Source: Thermopetrobacter sp964430935
GTDB lineage: Bacteria > Pseudomonadota > Alphaproteobacteria > Rhizobiales > Aestuariivirgaceae
DNA: 64,000 bases
Direction: 5' to 3'
Assembly (NCBI GenBank): GCA_964430935.1
Contig: CAYSHK010000082.1
Location: 28,643-92,642, forward strand
Below the pieces are notes generated by a model that was not told the DNA's origin, did no database searches, and worked only from the letters and a program-made list of their open reading frames with translations. Shown here in pieces: positions 1 to 11,571 of the stretch. The stretch's first letter is position 1; every line of letters starts with the position of its first letter. The translations under genes were made by a program, and so were the position numbers.

Positions 1-664
1 GGTGGACAAGGACAACACCACGATCATCGACGGCGCCGGTTCCAAGGAGGACATCGAGGCCCGGATCAAGCAGATCAAGAAGCAGATCGAGGACACCACC
101 TCCGACTACGACCGCGAGAAGCTGCAGGAGCGTCTGGCCAAGCTGGCCGGCGGCGTCGCGGTGATCAAGGTCGGTGGCGCCACCGAAGTGGAGGTGAAGG
201 AGCGCAAGGACCGCGTGGACGACGCGCTCAACGCCACCCGCGCCGCCGTGGAGGAGGGCATCGTGCCCGGTGGCGGCGTGGCCCTGCTGCGCGCGAAGAA
301 GGCGCTGGAAGGCCTGAAGGGCGAGAACGAGGACGTCCAGGCGGGCATCGACATCATCGCCCGGGCCCTGGAGGCTCCCATCCGCCAGATCTCTTCCAAC
401 GCCGGCGTGGAGGGCGCCATCGTCGTGGGCAAGGTCCTCGACAACGACGACTACAACTACGGCTACAACGCCCAGACCGGCGAGTACGGCGACATGATCA
501 AGATGGGCATCATCGACCCCGCCAAGGTGGTGCGCACGGCTCTGGAGGATTCGTCCTCCGTCTCCGGCCTGCTGATCACCACCGAGGCCATGATCGCCGA
601 GGCTCCGAAGAAGGAGCAGCCGGCCGCGCCGGCCGCGCCGGACATGGGCGGCATGGGCTTCTGA
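1..664 (+). CDS. groL: Chaperonin GroEL, C-terminal fragment (5' end outside window)
   Basis: This is the last ~220 residues of the 60-kDa chaperonin subunit that refolds proteins inside the double-ring GroEL/GroES cage in the cytoplasm. The frame is already open at base 1, with an in-frame GTG at base 2 that encodes an internal valine (VDKDNTTIIDGAG), so the gene starts before the window. Recognisable stretches are VIKVGGATEVEVKERKDRVD, the GIVPGGGVALLRA loop of the ATP-binding domain and NAGVEGAIVVGKV. The C-terminus is the classic GGMGF tail. A strong hairpin with a T-rich tail follows the stop. groES is presumably just upstream, but this cannot be seen. Confidence 0.97.
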   Translation, partial: VDKDNTTIIDGAGSKEDIEARIKQIKKQIEDTTSDYDREKLQERLAKLAGGVAVIKVGGATEVEVKERKDRVDDALNATRAAVEEGIVPGGGVALLRAKKALEGLKGENEDVQAGIDIIARALEAPIRQISSNAGVEGAIVVGKVLDNDDYNYGYNAQTGEYGDMIKMGIIDPAKVVRTALEDSSSVSGLLITTEAMIAEAPKKEQPAAPAAPDMGGMGF

Positions 665-705
665 TCGACGGAAAGCCGCATACGCCGTTCACGGCATGCC
701 TCTCG

Positions 706-740
706 ACCGCTCCGGGACCCCTCCCGGGGCGGTTTCTCTT
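706..740 (+). terminator. Rho-independent terminator after groL
   Basis: An 11-bp stem (707-717 with 722-732, one mismatch) around a CCCC loop is followed by TTTCTCTT. It lies 42 bp after the groL stop and before the next plus-strand gene. Confidence 0.75.
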
Positions 741-802
741 TCCGCCCTGCTCCGCCCGGCCATGACTGGACAGCCCCGCCCCGGGATGGGAAAAGGTGCG
801 GC

Positions 803-1360
803 ATGATCATCATCTCTCCGCTTGAAACGGTTTCCGACGTGGTGCGGGAACATCCCGACGCCTTCGTCTGCGGCCTTCTCGGCCCCGGCATGGCGCATCC
901 CGACCTGCCCGTCGCCGCGCCGCGGCGGCTGAGGCTGACGTTCCACGACGTCCGGGAGGACCATGGCGGCGGCATGGTGCCGCCGGAAATGCGGCATGTG
1001 CGGGAGCTGATCGCCTTCGTGGCCCGGTGGCGCGATACGGCGGAAAGGCCGCCTCTCATCGTCCACTGCTGGGCGGGGATATCCCGTTCTCCGGCGGCCG
1101 CCTTCATCGCGGCGTGCATGCTGCATCCCCGGCGGGAGGAAGCCCATCTCGCCGCGGAGCTGCGCGCGCTTGCGCCCGATGTCACACCGAACATCCGCAT
1201 GGTGAGGCTGGCCGACGCCCTTCTGGGGCGCGCCGGACGCATGGAAGCCGCCGTGCTGGCCATCGGACGTGGTGCCGAAACCTCCTGGGGACGCGTACGG
1301 AGATGGAAATGCGGAAGCCGCGCTCAGCCGCCTATGCGGCCATGGGCGAAGTCCCAGTAG
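803..1360 (+). CDS. Tyrosine phosphatase family protein
   Basis: A 185-residue cytoplasmic protein with the cysteine-dependent phosphatase signature HCWAGISRS (HCxxGxxRS) near residue 90, containing the nucleophilic Cys and the phosphate-binding Arg. An upstream LTFHDVRED stretch could supply a general-acid Asp. The size and layout match the small tyrosine phosphatase-like proteins common in alphaproteobacteria, for which no physiological substrate is known. The last ~12 codons run antisense through the 3' end of the convergent aminotransferase (37-bp overlap), so the extreme C-terminus is probably not conserved. The family assignment rests on the signature loop; the substrate is unknown. Confidence 0.8.
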   Translation: MIIISPLETVSDVVREHPDAFVCGLLGPGMAHPDLPVAAPRRLRLTFHDVREDHGGGMVPPEMRHVRELIAFVARWRDTAERPPLIVHCWAGISRSPAAAFIAACMLHPRREEAHLAAELRALAPDVTPNIRMVRLADALLGRAGRMEAAVLAIGRGAETSWGRVRRWKCGSRAQPPMRPWAKSQ

Positions 1361-2169
1361 AGGGAGCGGGCCTTTTTCGTGAGGGGACCGATCTCCAGCT
1401 CGCGGTCCTGGATCCGCGTACAGGGCATCACCTTGGAGAAATTGCCCGTGGCGAATATCTCGTCGGCCTCCAGAACCTCCGGCCAGGTGATGGTGCGCTC
1501 GACGACGGTCACGCCGGCGGCGCGCATCAGGGAGATGACGCGCTGCCGCGTTATGCCGTTCAGGAAGGTGCCGTTCGGCACCGGGGTATGGAGCTCCCCG
1601 TCCAGCCCCAGAAAGAGGTTGGCGGTGGCGAATTCCGCCACGTTGCCGTTCGCGTCCAGCACGACGCAATTGTCGAAGCCGGCCTCGCCGGCCTGCGCCA
1701 GGGCCCGGCCGACGTTGGGATACAGGCAGGCCGCCTTGGCCGTGGTCGGGGCCATCTCCGGAGTGGGACGGCGGAAGCCGGACAGCATGGCGGAGAAACC
1801 GCGGAAGGCGGGCATCGGGGCCTCGACGAGAATGAGCGCGAACCGCGTGCTGGCCGGTTCGGGATTGATGAAACCCGCCTCGGCCCACATCATGGGCTTG
1901 ACGTAGAGCGCCGCGTCGTCGGGAAACAGGGCGAAACCCTCGCGTGCAAGGGCCCCGATCTCCTGCGCCTCCATGACCGGCCGCAGACCCAGCCGGAGGG
2001 CGGAATCGACCACCCGGCGGCAGTGCCTGTCCAGATCCGGCGCAACGCCCTCGAACCTTCTCGCCCCGTCGAACACGCAGGAGCTCATCCACATCACATG
2101 GCTGTCGGGCCCTATGACCTTCGGATTTCCTTCATGCCACCTTCCCCCGAACCATGTGCGCGTCGCCAT
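1324..2169 (-). CDS. Branched-chain amino acid aminotransferase (class IV, PLP)
   Basis: A fold-type IV PLP aminotransferase that interconverts branched-chain amino acids and 2-oxoacids. The ATG at 2169 is chosen because AAAAGGAGC precedes it at good spacing and the protein begins MATRTWFGGRWHEGNP. Family features include SCVFDGARRFEG, a likely PLP lysine in LYVKPMMWAEAGF, the C-terminal NGTFLNGITRQRVI turn that holds the cofactor phosphate, and EIFATGNFSKV. At 281 residues it is slightly shorter than E. coli IlvE (309). D-amino-acid aminotransferase or aminodeoxychorismate lyase are related alternatives, but the overall pattern fits the alphaproteobacterial BCAT-like group. It overlaps the convergent phosphatase gene at its 3' end. 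Confidence 0.83.
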   Translation of the reverse strand: MATRTWFGGRWHEGNPKVIGPDSHVMWMSSCVFDGARRFEGVAPDLDRHCRRVVDSALRLGLRPVMEAQEIGALAREGFALFPDDAALYVKPMMWAEAGFINPEPASTRFALILVEAPMPAFRGFSAMLSGFRRPTPEMAPTTAKAACLYPNVGRALAQAGEAGFDNCVVLDANGNVAEFATANLFLGLDGELHTPVPNGTFLNGITRQRVISLMRAAGVTVVERTITWPEVLEADEIFATGNFSKVMPCTRIQDRELEIGPLTKKARSLYWDFAHGRIGG

Positions 2170-2252
2170 CCGGCAGCTCCTTTTCCGTTCCGCATCCACC
2201 TCCCCCGCCCGATGCGGAGAATAGCACCGTTGAACAACGGATCCACAACGAC

Positions 2253-2283
2253 GAAAACCGCCAGTTTCCGGGAAACCGGCGGT
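2253..2283 (-). terminator. Terminator downstream of the SleB-like gene
   Basis: Read on the minus strand, a 13-bp stem with one mismatch (2283-2271 with 2269-2257) is followed directly by TTTTC. It lies 36 bp past the stop of the cell-wall hydrolase gene. Confidence 0.7.
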
Positions 2284-2318
2284 CCATGTCTCCTTGCGGG
2301 GGGAACGGCTTCCTCGGC

Positions 2319-3245
2319 TCAGCCGTCGCGGTAGAAGATGTGGCGGCCGATCTTGCGCACCTTGCGCATGGCCCAGGCCCATCTCGGACGGACATAGTCG
2401 GCGTGATAGTAGTTGACGCCGGCCAGCGCCTCCATGCCGAGCTTGCCGTTCAGGGCCTTGGTGGCTATGCGACGGGCCTTGGCCCACGCCTTGCGCTGGC
2501 GCGCTATGTCCGGCTTGCCATCGCAGGCGAAGGAGAACTGGCAGGAATTGCGCCTTTCCGCGCCCTGATAGACCACGCCGCAGATGGTGTTGGGGAATCG
2601 CGGATCCTTCACGCGGTTGAGGATCACCTTGGCCACCGCCATCTGGCCCAGCTCGCCCTCGGAACGGGCCTCGAAGTAGAGCGCCGTCGCAAGGCAATTG
2701 CGCTCCCGCAGATAGCGCTTGCGCGCCGCCACCTTGCGGGCCATGCGTTTCTTGCGCTCGCCCAGGATGCGCTCCCGGTCCGTGCGCGCCATGCGCCAGC
2801 TCTTCTCCAGCTTCCAGACGGGTGGAGAGGTGATGAGACGGGCCTCGAGAACCTCCGGCCTGTCGACGGTCATCAAGGGGGGCTCACGCTCGATCACCGA
2901 AGCCGCCAGAAAATCCGACTTTCCGGAACGGACCACGCGCGGGGCCTCGACGATCTCCGTCACGGGCCCGTCGTCGATGCCGTCGGTGCGCAGTCCGGCG
3001 CTGAGCACCAGCGGCAGGGACGGACTGGCGACGGTCGGCGCGGGGGTCGTGATCGACGTCCACTCCCCGTCGTCCAGAGCGCGGGCATTGGCGTTCTTGC
3101 CGAAATGATGACCGGCCAGCGCCATCGCGGCACCGAGCGTGATTCCCGCCAGAACAAACGAGGCGATCTCGGAAACGCGCCAGCGGCCCTCGTCTCCATC
3201 GTCCAGTTCATCCGCTCCGAAGGGAAACTCGTCCTGATACTGCAT
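2319..3245 (-). CDS. Cell wall hydrolase, SleB/Hydrolase_2 family, membrane-anchored
   Basis: The C-terminal ~130 residues form a SleB-type peptidoglycan hydrolase domain: CLATALYFEARSEGELGQ with the catalytic Glu, VAKVILNRVKDPRFPNTICGVVYQG, CQFSFACDGKPD and NYYHADYVRPRWA. A single hydrophobic segment (SEIASFVLAGITLGAAMALAG, about residues 25-45) precedes a long linker, so the enzyme is probably anchored in the inner membrane with the catalytic domain in the periplasm. The ATG at 3245 is preferred because GGAAGGCTGGAAGG precedes it; an in-frame ATG at 3269 lacks a ribosome site. In non-sporulating alphaproteobacteria such proteins act in cell-wall remodelling rather than germination. The precise role is unknown. 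Confidence 0.85.
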   Translation of the reverse strand: MQYQDEFPFGADELDDGDEGRWRVSEIASFVLAGITLGAAMALAGHHFGKNANARALDDGEWTSITTPAPTVASPSLPLVLSAGLRTDGIDDGPVTEIVEAPRVVRSGKSDFLAASVIEREPPLMTVDRPEVLEARLITSPPVWKLEKSWRMARTDRERILGERKKRMARKVAARKRYLRERNCLATALYFEARSEGELGQMAVAKVILNRVKDPRFPNTICGVVYQGAERRNSCQFSFACDGKPDIARQRKAWAKARRIATKALNGKLGMEALAGVNYYHADYVRPRWAWAMRKVRKIGRHIFYRDG

Positions 3246-3371
3246 GCCTTCCAGCCTTCCGAATCGCATGCCCGGTGGGCTACGCCTGTTGCGGTTTTCT
3301 GCACCGCAAATGCGGTCATTCTTCGGCAGTATGCCCCCGCGAGGGTTTAGCACAGGTTAACCATAACGGAC

Positions 3372-3403
3372 AAGCGGCCGGAAATACGCATTTCCGGCCG
3401 CTT
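3372..3403 (-). terminator. Hairpin terminator after ppdK
   Basis: A perfect 14-bp inverted repeat (3372-3385 with 3390-3403, loop ACGC) lies 29 bp beyond the ppdK stop. The U-tract on the minus strand is short (CTTG), so termination may be incomplete. Confidence 0.6.
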
Positions 3404-3431
3404 TCATACGGTTTTTCCGGGGTTTCCAGGC

Positions 3432-6113
<2,682 letters not shown>

Positions 6114-6349
6114 TGCCCTCGATCCTCTTGAAGGAAGTTCTGTCTGGAAGGTTTCCCGATACGACGGACGCTTGGCGGCGCAAGGTAATGCCGCGCCCGG
6201 GTGGTAAGCCGTGAGAACCAGAACGCCACTGCCGGTGGTGCGTCAAGTCTTCTTTCGGCTAATGAAAGTTTTTCTTGCGGCCCGATGCACATCTGCACAC
6301 CCACGCCCCCGACGGTCCGCGGGCCGGACGGAACGGAAGAGCGCGTCCC

Positions 6350-8434
6350 TCAGCCCTCGATCCTCGAGAAGTCCGCCACGGTCGCGGCCGCGGCACGGAT
6401 GCGGGATAGCAGTTTCAGCCGGTTCTCGCGCAGGGTCGGATCCTCGGCGTTGACGGTGACCTTGTCGAAGAACTCGTCCACGGGACCGCGCAGACGGGCG
6501 AGCGCGGCCATGGCCGCCTCGAAGTCCTCCGCCTCGATCGCCCTGCGGGCGTTGGCGCGGGCCTGCCGGATGGCGGTGGCCAGAGCCTTCTCCGGACCGG
6601 CGAGAAGAAGCTGGCTGTTCGGCTCCCCCTCGTAGGCCACGCCGTCCTTCTTCTCCTCGATGCGCAGGATGTTGGCGGCGCGGCGGATGCCGGCCAGAAG
6701 ATTCCGCCCGTCCTCCGTGGCGAGGAAATTCTCCAGCGCCTTCACGCGGCGGACGATCATCAGAAGGTCGTCCTGACCGCCGAGCGAGAAGACGGCGTCG
6801 ATGAGATCGTGCCGCACGCCGGATTCACGCAGATGCACCTTGAGGCGGTCGATGACGAAGCCGAGCAGGTCGCGGGCGATCTCTCCGGCATCCTGCGTCT
6901 CCTCGTCGAACGCCGGAGACAGACGCACGCGGTCCTCCAGGAAGGGCAGCAGCGGCACCCGCAGATCGTTCTCGAGTATGATGCGGATGATGCCGAGGGC
7001 GGCGCGCCGCAGGGCGAAGGGATCGCGCGATCCGGTCGGCTTCTCTCCGGCCGCCCAGAAGTTGGCCAGCATGTCGAGCTTGTCGGCCAGGGCGACGGCG
7101 ATGGAGACGGGCTGGTCCGGCACGCGGTCGGAGGGGCCCTGCGGCCTGTAGTGGTCCTCGATGGCCTGGGCGATGTAGGGCGGCACGCAGGATTTCAGGG
7201 CGTAGTACCTGCCCATGAGCCCCTGCAGCTCGGGAAACTCGCCGACCATCTCGGTGGTGAGATCGGCCTTCGAGAGCCGGGCGGCGAAGGCGGCCTCGTC
7301 CGGATCCGCGTCCACGAAGGGCGCGAGGTCGCGGGCCAGCTCCTCCAGCCGGCGCACCCGGTCGCCCTGCGAGCCGAGTTTCGCATGGAAGGTGATGGCA
7401 TCCAGAGCCGGAACCCTCTCCTCCAGCGGAACGGAGAGATCCTGCTCCCAGAAGAACCGGGCATCGGACAGACGTGCGGCGATCACACGGTTGTTGCCAT
7501 CGACGATCTTCGCACCGCCGTCCCGCGCCTGCAGGTTGGACACCAGCAGATACCGGTTGGCCAGTGCGCCGCCATCCTCCTCGCGGTGCCTCAGCGCGAA
7601 GCATTTCTGATGGCTGCGGATGGTGGTGATGATGACCTCGGGCGGCACCTCCAGGAAGGATTCGTCGAACTCTCCCATGAGTACCACCGGCCATTCCACG
7701 AGACCGGCCGTCTCGCGCACGAGCCCCTCGTCCTCGACCAGCTCCAGTCCGGCATCGGCCGCCAGTTTCCGCGCCTGTTCGCGGATGATCGCGGCACGCT
7801 CCTCGCCGTCCACGAGCACGAAGGATTGGCGCAGCTTCTCCCCGTATTCCGCGAACGAGGAGACGGCGAACGCGTCCGGCGCCATGAACCTGTGGCCCCG
7901 CGTGACGTTTCCGGAGACGATGCCCTCGATCTCGAACTCCACCGGACGGCCGTCCAGAACGCAGACGATGGAGTGCAGGGGACGCACCCAGCGCAGACGC
8001 CGCGAGCCCCAGCGCATGGACTTCGGCCACGGGAATTTGCGGATCACCTCCGGCAGCAGCTCGCGCAGCACCTCTTCCGTGGGGCGGCCCGGTTTTTCGA
8101 TGCGGGCCACGTAGTAGGCGCCCTTCCTGTCGTCCTTGACGATGTCGCAGTCGGCCAGGGTCAGCCCCGTGGCGCGCAGGAAGCCCTGTATGGCCTTCTC
8201 CGGCGCATCCACCCGCGGGCCGCGGCGCTCCTCGGAAACGTCCGGTGTCCTTTCCGGAACGTCCTCCACCACCAGCGCGAGACGCCGGGGGCCGGCGAAG
8301 GCGCGGGCGGAGCCGACCTCCAGACCGGTCTCCCCAAGTCCGTCGAGAACGAGTCTTCGGAGATCCTCGGCCGCGCGCTTCTGCATGCGGGCGGGGATTT
8401 CCTCGGAGAAGAGTTCTATGAGAAGCTCGGGCAT
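6350..8434 (-). CDS. glyS: Glycine--tRNA ligase beta subunit
   Basis: The beta subunit of the heterotetrameric (alpha2beta2) bacterial glycyl-tRNA synthetase, which binds tRNA-Gly and supports charging. The start ATG at 8434 gives the canonical MPELLIELFSEEIPARMQKRA. Conserved segments include GPRRLALVV, WPKSMRWG, RPLHSIVCVLDG, HRFMAPDAF and the HD-like FHAKLGSQGDRVRRLEELA, with an anticodon-binding-like C-terminus. Length 694 is typical. It follows glyQ by 166 bp on the same strand, the usual operon order. Confidence 0.96.
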   Translation of the reverse strand: MPELLIELFSEEIPARMQKRAAEDLRRLVLDGLGETGLEVGSARAFAGPRRLALVVEDVPERTPDVSEERRGPRVDAPEKAIQGFLRATGLTLADCDIVKDDRKGAYYVARIEKPGRPTEEVLRELLPEVIRKFPWPKSMRWGSRRLRWVRPLHSIVCVLDGRPVEFEIEGIVSGNVTRGHRFMAPDAFAVSSFAEYGEKLRQSFVLVDGEERAAIIREQARKLAADAGLELVEDEGLVRETAGLVEWPVVLMGEFDESFLEVPPEVIITTIRSHQKCFALRHREEDGGALANRYLLVSNLQARDGGAKIVDGNNRVIAARLSDARFFWEQDLSVPLEERVPALDAITFHAKLGSQGDRVRRLEELARDLAPFVDADPDEAAFAARLSKADLTTEMVGEFPELQGLMGRYYALKSCVPPYIAQAIEDHYRPQGPSDRVPDQPVSIAVALADKLDMLANFWAAGEKPTGSRDPFALRRAALGIIRIILENDLRVPLLPFLEDRVRLSPAFDEETQDAGEIARDLLGFVIDRLKVHLRESGVRHDLIDAVFSLGGQDDLLMIVRRVKALENFLATEDGRNLLAGIRRAANILRIEEKKDGVAYEGEPNSQLLLAGPEKALATAIRQARANARRAIEAEDFEAAMAALARLRGPVDEFFDKVTVNAEDPTLRENRLKLLSRIRAAAATVADFSRIEG

Positions 8435-8600
8435 TTCCGTTCCACCTGTTCCGGGGCCGCGCCCCGCCGTCAACCCTCCGGCATCCTGCATGCATCCGTC
8501 CGGGGGAACCGCGCGCCGGAGGCCGGCGGATCTCCCGTCCTTCCGGCGGGAAGGAAATTCCGGCGGGCAAGGCGCGCCCGCGGCCGTTCACGCCGTTTCC

Positions 8601-9551
8601 CTATCCCTCCGCATCGTCGTCCGCCATGCCGCAACCGCCCCCGGCCCTCGTTCCGGCCCATGCCTCGCAGCATCCCTTGGCCAATTCGCGCACCCGGAGG
8701 ATGTACGCCTGCCGCTCGGTGACGGAGATCACCCCGCGCGCATCCAGCAGATTGAAGACATGGGAGGCCTTGATGCACTGGTCGTAGGCCGGCTGGGCCA
8801 GCAGATGGCAGTCCCCCTTTCCGCCCTCCTCCAGCAGCCGCCGGCATTCGGCCTCCGCGTCTTCGAAATGGCGGAAGAGCATGTCGGTATCCGCATACTC
8901 GAAATTGTACCGGGAATATTCCTGCTCCGCCTGGAGGAAGATGTCTCCGTAGGTGACCCTTTCGGCGCCGTCGCGGCCGTTGAAATTGAGGTCGAAGACG
9001 TTGTCCACGCCCTGCACGTACATCGCAAGGCGCTCCAGACCGTAGGTGAGCTCTCCGGAGACGGGATCGCAGTCCATGCCGCCGACCTGCTGGAAATAGG
9101 TGAACTGCGAGACCTCCATGCCGTCGCACCACACCTCCCAGCCCAGCCCCCAGGCCCCCAGCGTGGGGCTCTCCCAGTCGTCCTCCACGAAACGGACGTC
9201 ATGCTCCAGGGGGTCGATGCCGATGGCGCGGAGGGAGCCCAGATAGAGCTCCTGCAGGTCGTCGGGGGACGGTTTCAGGATCACCTGGTACTGGTAGTAG
9301 TGCTGGAGGCGGTTCGGATTTTCGCCATAGCGCCCGTCCGCCGGCCGGCGGCAGGGCTGCACGTAGGCGGCTTTCCAGGGCAGCGGCCCGATGGAGCGCA
9401 GCGTCGTGGCCGGGTGGAAGGTGCCCGCGCCGACCTCCATGTCGTAGGGCTGGAGGATGACGCATCCCTGCCGCGCCCAGTAGTCGTGCAGCGTGAGAAT
9501 CAGGTCCTGGAACGAACGGGCCGGATCTAGGCCCCTGGCGCCTTCGCTCAT
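8601..9551 (-). CDS. glyQ: Glycine--tRNA ligase alpha subunit
   Basis: The catalytic alpha subunit of bacterial glycyl-tRNA synthetase (class II fold). Typical signatures are FQDLILTLHDYWARQGCVI, QPYDMEVGAGTFHPATTLR, YVQPCRRPADGRYGENPNRL, YQVILKPSP and LEWWCDG-like GWEVWCDGMEVSQFTYFQQ. The ATG at 9551 starts MSEGARGLDPARSFQDL, the standard beginning just ahead of the conserved core; an upstream in-frame ATG would add 18 non-conserved residues. Length 316. It is the first gene of a glyQ-glyS pair. Confidence 0.96.
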   Translation of the reverse strand: MSEGARGLDPARSFQDLILTLHDYWARQGCVILQPYDMEVGAGTFHPATTLRSIGPLPWKAAYVQPCRRPADGRYGENPNRLQHYYQYQVILKPSPDDLQELYLGSLRAIGIDPLEHDVRFVEDDWESPTLGAWGLGWEVWCDGMEVSQFTYFQQVGGMDCDPVSGELTYGLERLAMYVQGVDNVFDLNFNGRDGAERVTYGDIFLQAEQEYSRYNFEYADTDMLFRHFEDAEAECRRLLEEGGKGDCHLLAQPAYDQCIKASHVFNLLDARGVISVTERQAYILRVRELAKGCCEAWAGTRAGGGCGMADDDAEG

Positions 9552-9639
9552 GATGGATCGCCCTGTTGCGCAAACGGTTGAATCTGGCGGCGAAGGTAGG
9601 GGCACGCAACGGTCGCGTCAACAGACGTTCGCGCCCTTT

Positions 9640-9873
9640 TCATCCCTCGTCTCCGTCCCCCTCGGACGGCCTGTAGATCCCCGTCCTGGGATCCTTCTTC
9701 AACGTGACGGTCCGTTCCGCCTCCGTCTCCTTCTCCACCACCTTTCCCTCCGGGGCGTCGTGGGCGGGCTTGCGGGCCCGCTCGCGCAGCCTGGCCTCGC
9801 GTTCGCGGACGAACTTGAAGGTGACGAAGACCAGCGCCACGACCAGAAGGAAAACGAGCAGCTTGGCACCCAT
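9640..9873 (-). CDS. Small single-pass membrane protein of unknown function
   Basis: 77 residues. An N-terminal hydrophobic helix (LLVFLLVVALVFVTFKFV, about 4-21) is followed by a highly charged tail rich in Arg, Glu and Lys that contains DPRTGIYRPSEGDGD. It probably sits in the inner membrane with the tail in the cytoplasm. Its ATG overlaps the cutA stop codon (GTGATGG), so it is translationally coupled and is the last gene of the ior-kor-paaK-cutA operon. I recognise no family or function. Confidence 0.7.
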   Translation of the reverse strand: MGAKLLVFLLVVALVFVTFKFVREREARLRERARKPAHDAPEGKVVEKETEAERTVTLKKDPRTGIYRPSEGDGDEG

Positions 9874-10202
9874 CACTCCGCCCCTTCCGTCTGCCGGTCC
9901 ACCCAGCCGAGATAGGCGGCGAGGCCCGCCTCGACGGGAACGGCCACGATCTCGGGAATGTCGTAGGAGTGATGCGCGCGCAGATGCGCCTCCACGTCGG
10001 CGTAGCGGTCGCGGCGCGTCTTGGCGAGCAGGAGGATCTCGGCGTCCTCCCGCACTTCGCCTTCCCACTCGTATACGCTTTCCACGGGCACCATCTGGAC
10101 GCATGCGGCGAGCCGCCCCTCCACGAGGCCGCGCGCCAGCCGACGCGCCTCCTCGCGGGAACCGGCCGTCGTCATGATCACCACATGGCCGTCCCGCTCC
10201 AC
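9873..10202 (-). CDS. cutA: Divalent-cation tolerance protein CutA
   Basis: A small trimeric ferredoxin-like-fold protein, 109 residues, matching the CutA1 family: VIMTTAGSREEARRLARGLVEGRLAACVQMVPVESVYEWEGEV and the C-terminal HSYDIPEIVAVPVEAG. It has been linked to copper and other metal tolerance, but its biochemical role is unsettled. It starts 4 bp after the paaK stop and its own stop overlaps the next ATG, placing it inside the 2-oxoacid oxidoreductase operon. The reason for that placement is not evident from the sequence. Confidence 0.9.
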   Translation of the reverse strand: MERDGHVVIMTTAGSREEARRLARGLVEGRLAACVQMVPVESVYEWEGEVREDAEILLLAKTRRDRYADVEAHLRAHHSYDIPEIVAVPVEAGLAAYLGWVDRQTEGAE

Positions 10203-10206
10203 GGTC

Positions 10207-11520
10207 TCAGCCCTCCTTCGGGCGTTCGTCGACGATGCGCACCGCCTTGCCCTGCGAACGGGGCACGGCGCCGGGCTCCCCGACGATCACCTCGGTGGAG
10301 ATGCCGACGTTGTCCTTGACCAGCTTCTCCAGCCTGTCGGCCATCGCGCCGCGGGCGGCTTCGTCCGCGGCCTCCGGCAGCGCCTCGGTGCGGATGGTCA
10401 TGACGTCCATGCGTCCGTCGCGGGTCAGGACGATCTGGAAATGCGGAGCGAGCCCCTCCACCTTCAGCAGCTGCTCCTCGATCTGGGTCGGAAACACGTT
10501 GACGCCGCGGATGATCATCATGTCGTCCGTGCGGCCGGTGACCTTCTCCATGCGGCGGAAGGAGCGCGCCGTTCCCGGCAGAAGCCGCGTCAGATCGCGG
10601 GTGCGGTAGCGGATGATCGGGAAGGCCTCCTTGGTCAGCGAGGTGAAGACCAGTTCGCCCCGCTCTCCGTCCTCCAGCGTCGCGCCGGTCTCCGGGTCGA
10701 TGATCTCCGGATAGAAATGGTCCTCGTAGATGTGCAGACCGTCCTTCGTCTCCACGCACTCGCAGGCCACGCCGGGGCCGATGATCTCGGACAGGCCGTA
10801 GAGATCCACGGCGTGCATGTCGAAGGCCTCCTCGATTTCCCGGCGCATGGCGTTCGTCCACGGCTCGGCGCCGAAGATGCCGACCTTCAGGGAGCTTTCG
10901 CGCGGGTCCAGCCCCTGATTGCGGAACTCGTCCAGGATGGCGAGCATGTAGGAGGGCGTGACGGCGATCCCGTCCGGCCGGAAATCGTTGATGAGGGTGA
11001 CCTGCCGGGCCGTCATGCCGCCGGAGACGGGAACCACCGTCAGCCCGAGCTCCTCGCCGCCGTAGTGGGCTCCCAGTCCCCCGGTGAACAGCCCGTAGCC
11101 GTAGGCGTTGTGGAGGATGTCGCCCTTGCGCAGCCCGGCGGAACGGAAGGCGCGGGCCATCAGTTTCGCCCAGGTGCGGATGTCGTTCTTCGTGTAGCCC
11201 ACCACCGTGGGCTTGCCGGTGGTGCCGGAGGAGGCATGGATGCGCACCACCTCCTCGCGCGGGACGGCGAACATGCCGAAAGGATAGTTGTCGCGCAGGT
11301 CCTGCTTCGTGGTGAAGGGGAATTTCGCGAGGTCGGAAAGCTCCTTCAGGTCTTCGGGACGGACCTTCGCCTCGTCGAATTTCCTCCGGTAGAACGGCAC
11401 GTTCTCGTAGGCGTGGCGCAGCGACCACTTCAGGCGCTCCAGCTGCAACGCCGCGATCTCGTCGCGCGACGCCGTCTCGACCGGCTCCAGATCGCCGGGC
11501 TTCGGCGAAAGGTCTTCCAT
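10207..11520 (-). CDS. paaK: Phenylacetate--CoA ligase (AMP-forming)
   Basis: A 437-residue member of the ANL superfamily, typical length for PaaK, converting phenylacetate or a related aryl acetate, ATP and CoA to the CoA thioester. The P-loop-like AMP motif is SSGTTGKPTVVGYTKND, followed by AYGYGLFTGGLGAHYG and VPVSGG. The motif GLSEIIGPGVACEC and the hinge RTDDMMIIRGVNVFPTQIEE are also present. It lies 51 bp after korC in the operon with indolepyruvate oxidoreductase. Arylpyruvate oxidation by IorAB yields aryl-acetyl-CoA, so this ligase may recapture free aryl acetates in the same pathway. Confidence 0.93.
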   Translation of the reverse strand: MEDLSPKPGDLEPVETASRDEIAALQLERLKWSLRHAYENVPFYRRKFDEAKVRPEDLKELSDLAKFPFTTKQDLRDNYPFGMFAVPREEVVRIHASSGTTGKPTVVGYTKNDIRTWAKLMARAFRSAGLRKGDILHNAYGYGLFTGGLGAHYGGEELGLTVVPVSGGMTARQVTLINDFRPDGIAVTPSYMLAILDEFRNQGLDPRESSLKVGIFGAEPWTNAMRREIEEAFDMHAVDLYGLSEIIGPGVACECVETKDGLHIYEDHFYPEIIDPETGATLEDGERGELVFTSLTKEAFPIIRYRTRDLTRLLPGTARSFRRMEKVTGRTDDMMIIRGVNVFPTQIEEQLLKVEGLAPHFQIVLTRDGRMDVMTIRTEALPEAADEAARGAMADRLEKLVKDNVGISTEVIVGEPGAVPRSQGKAVRIVDERPKEG

Positions 11521-11571
11521 GGATCCCCGCTCCCTCTTCCGTGTCTTCCAGCGGGAGAGCGGACCGGCTCC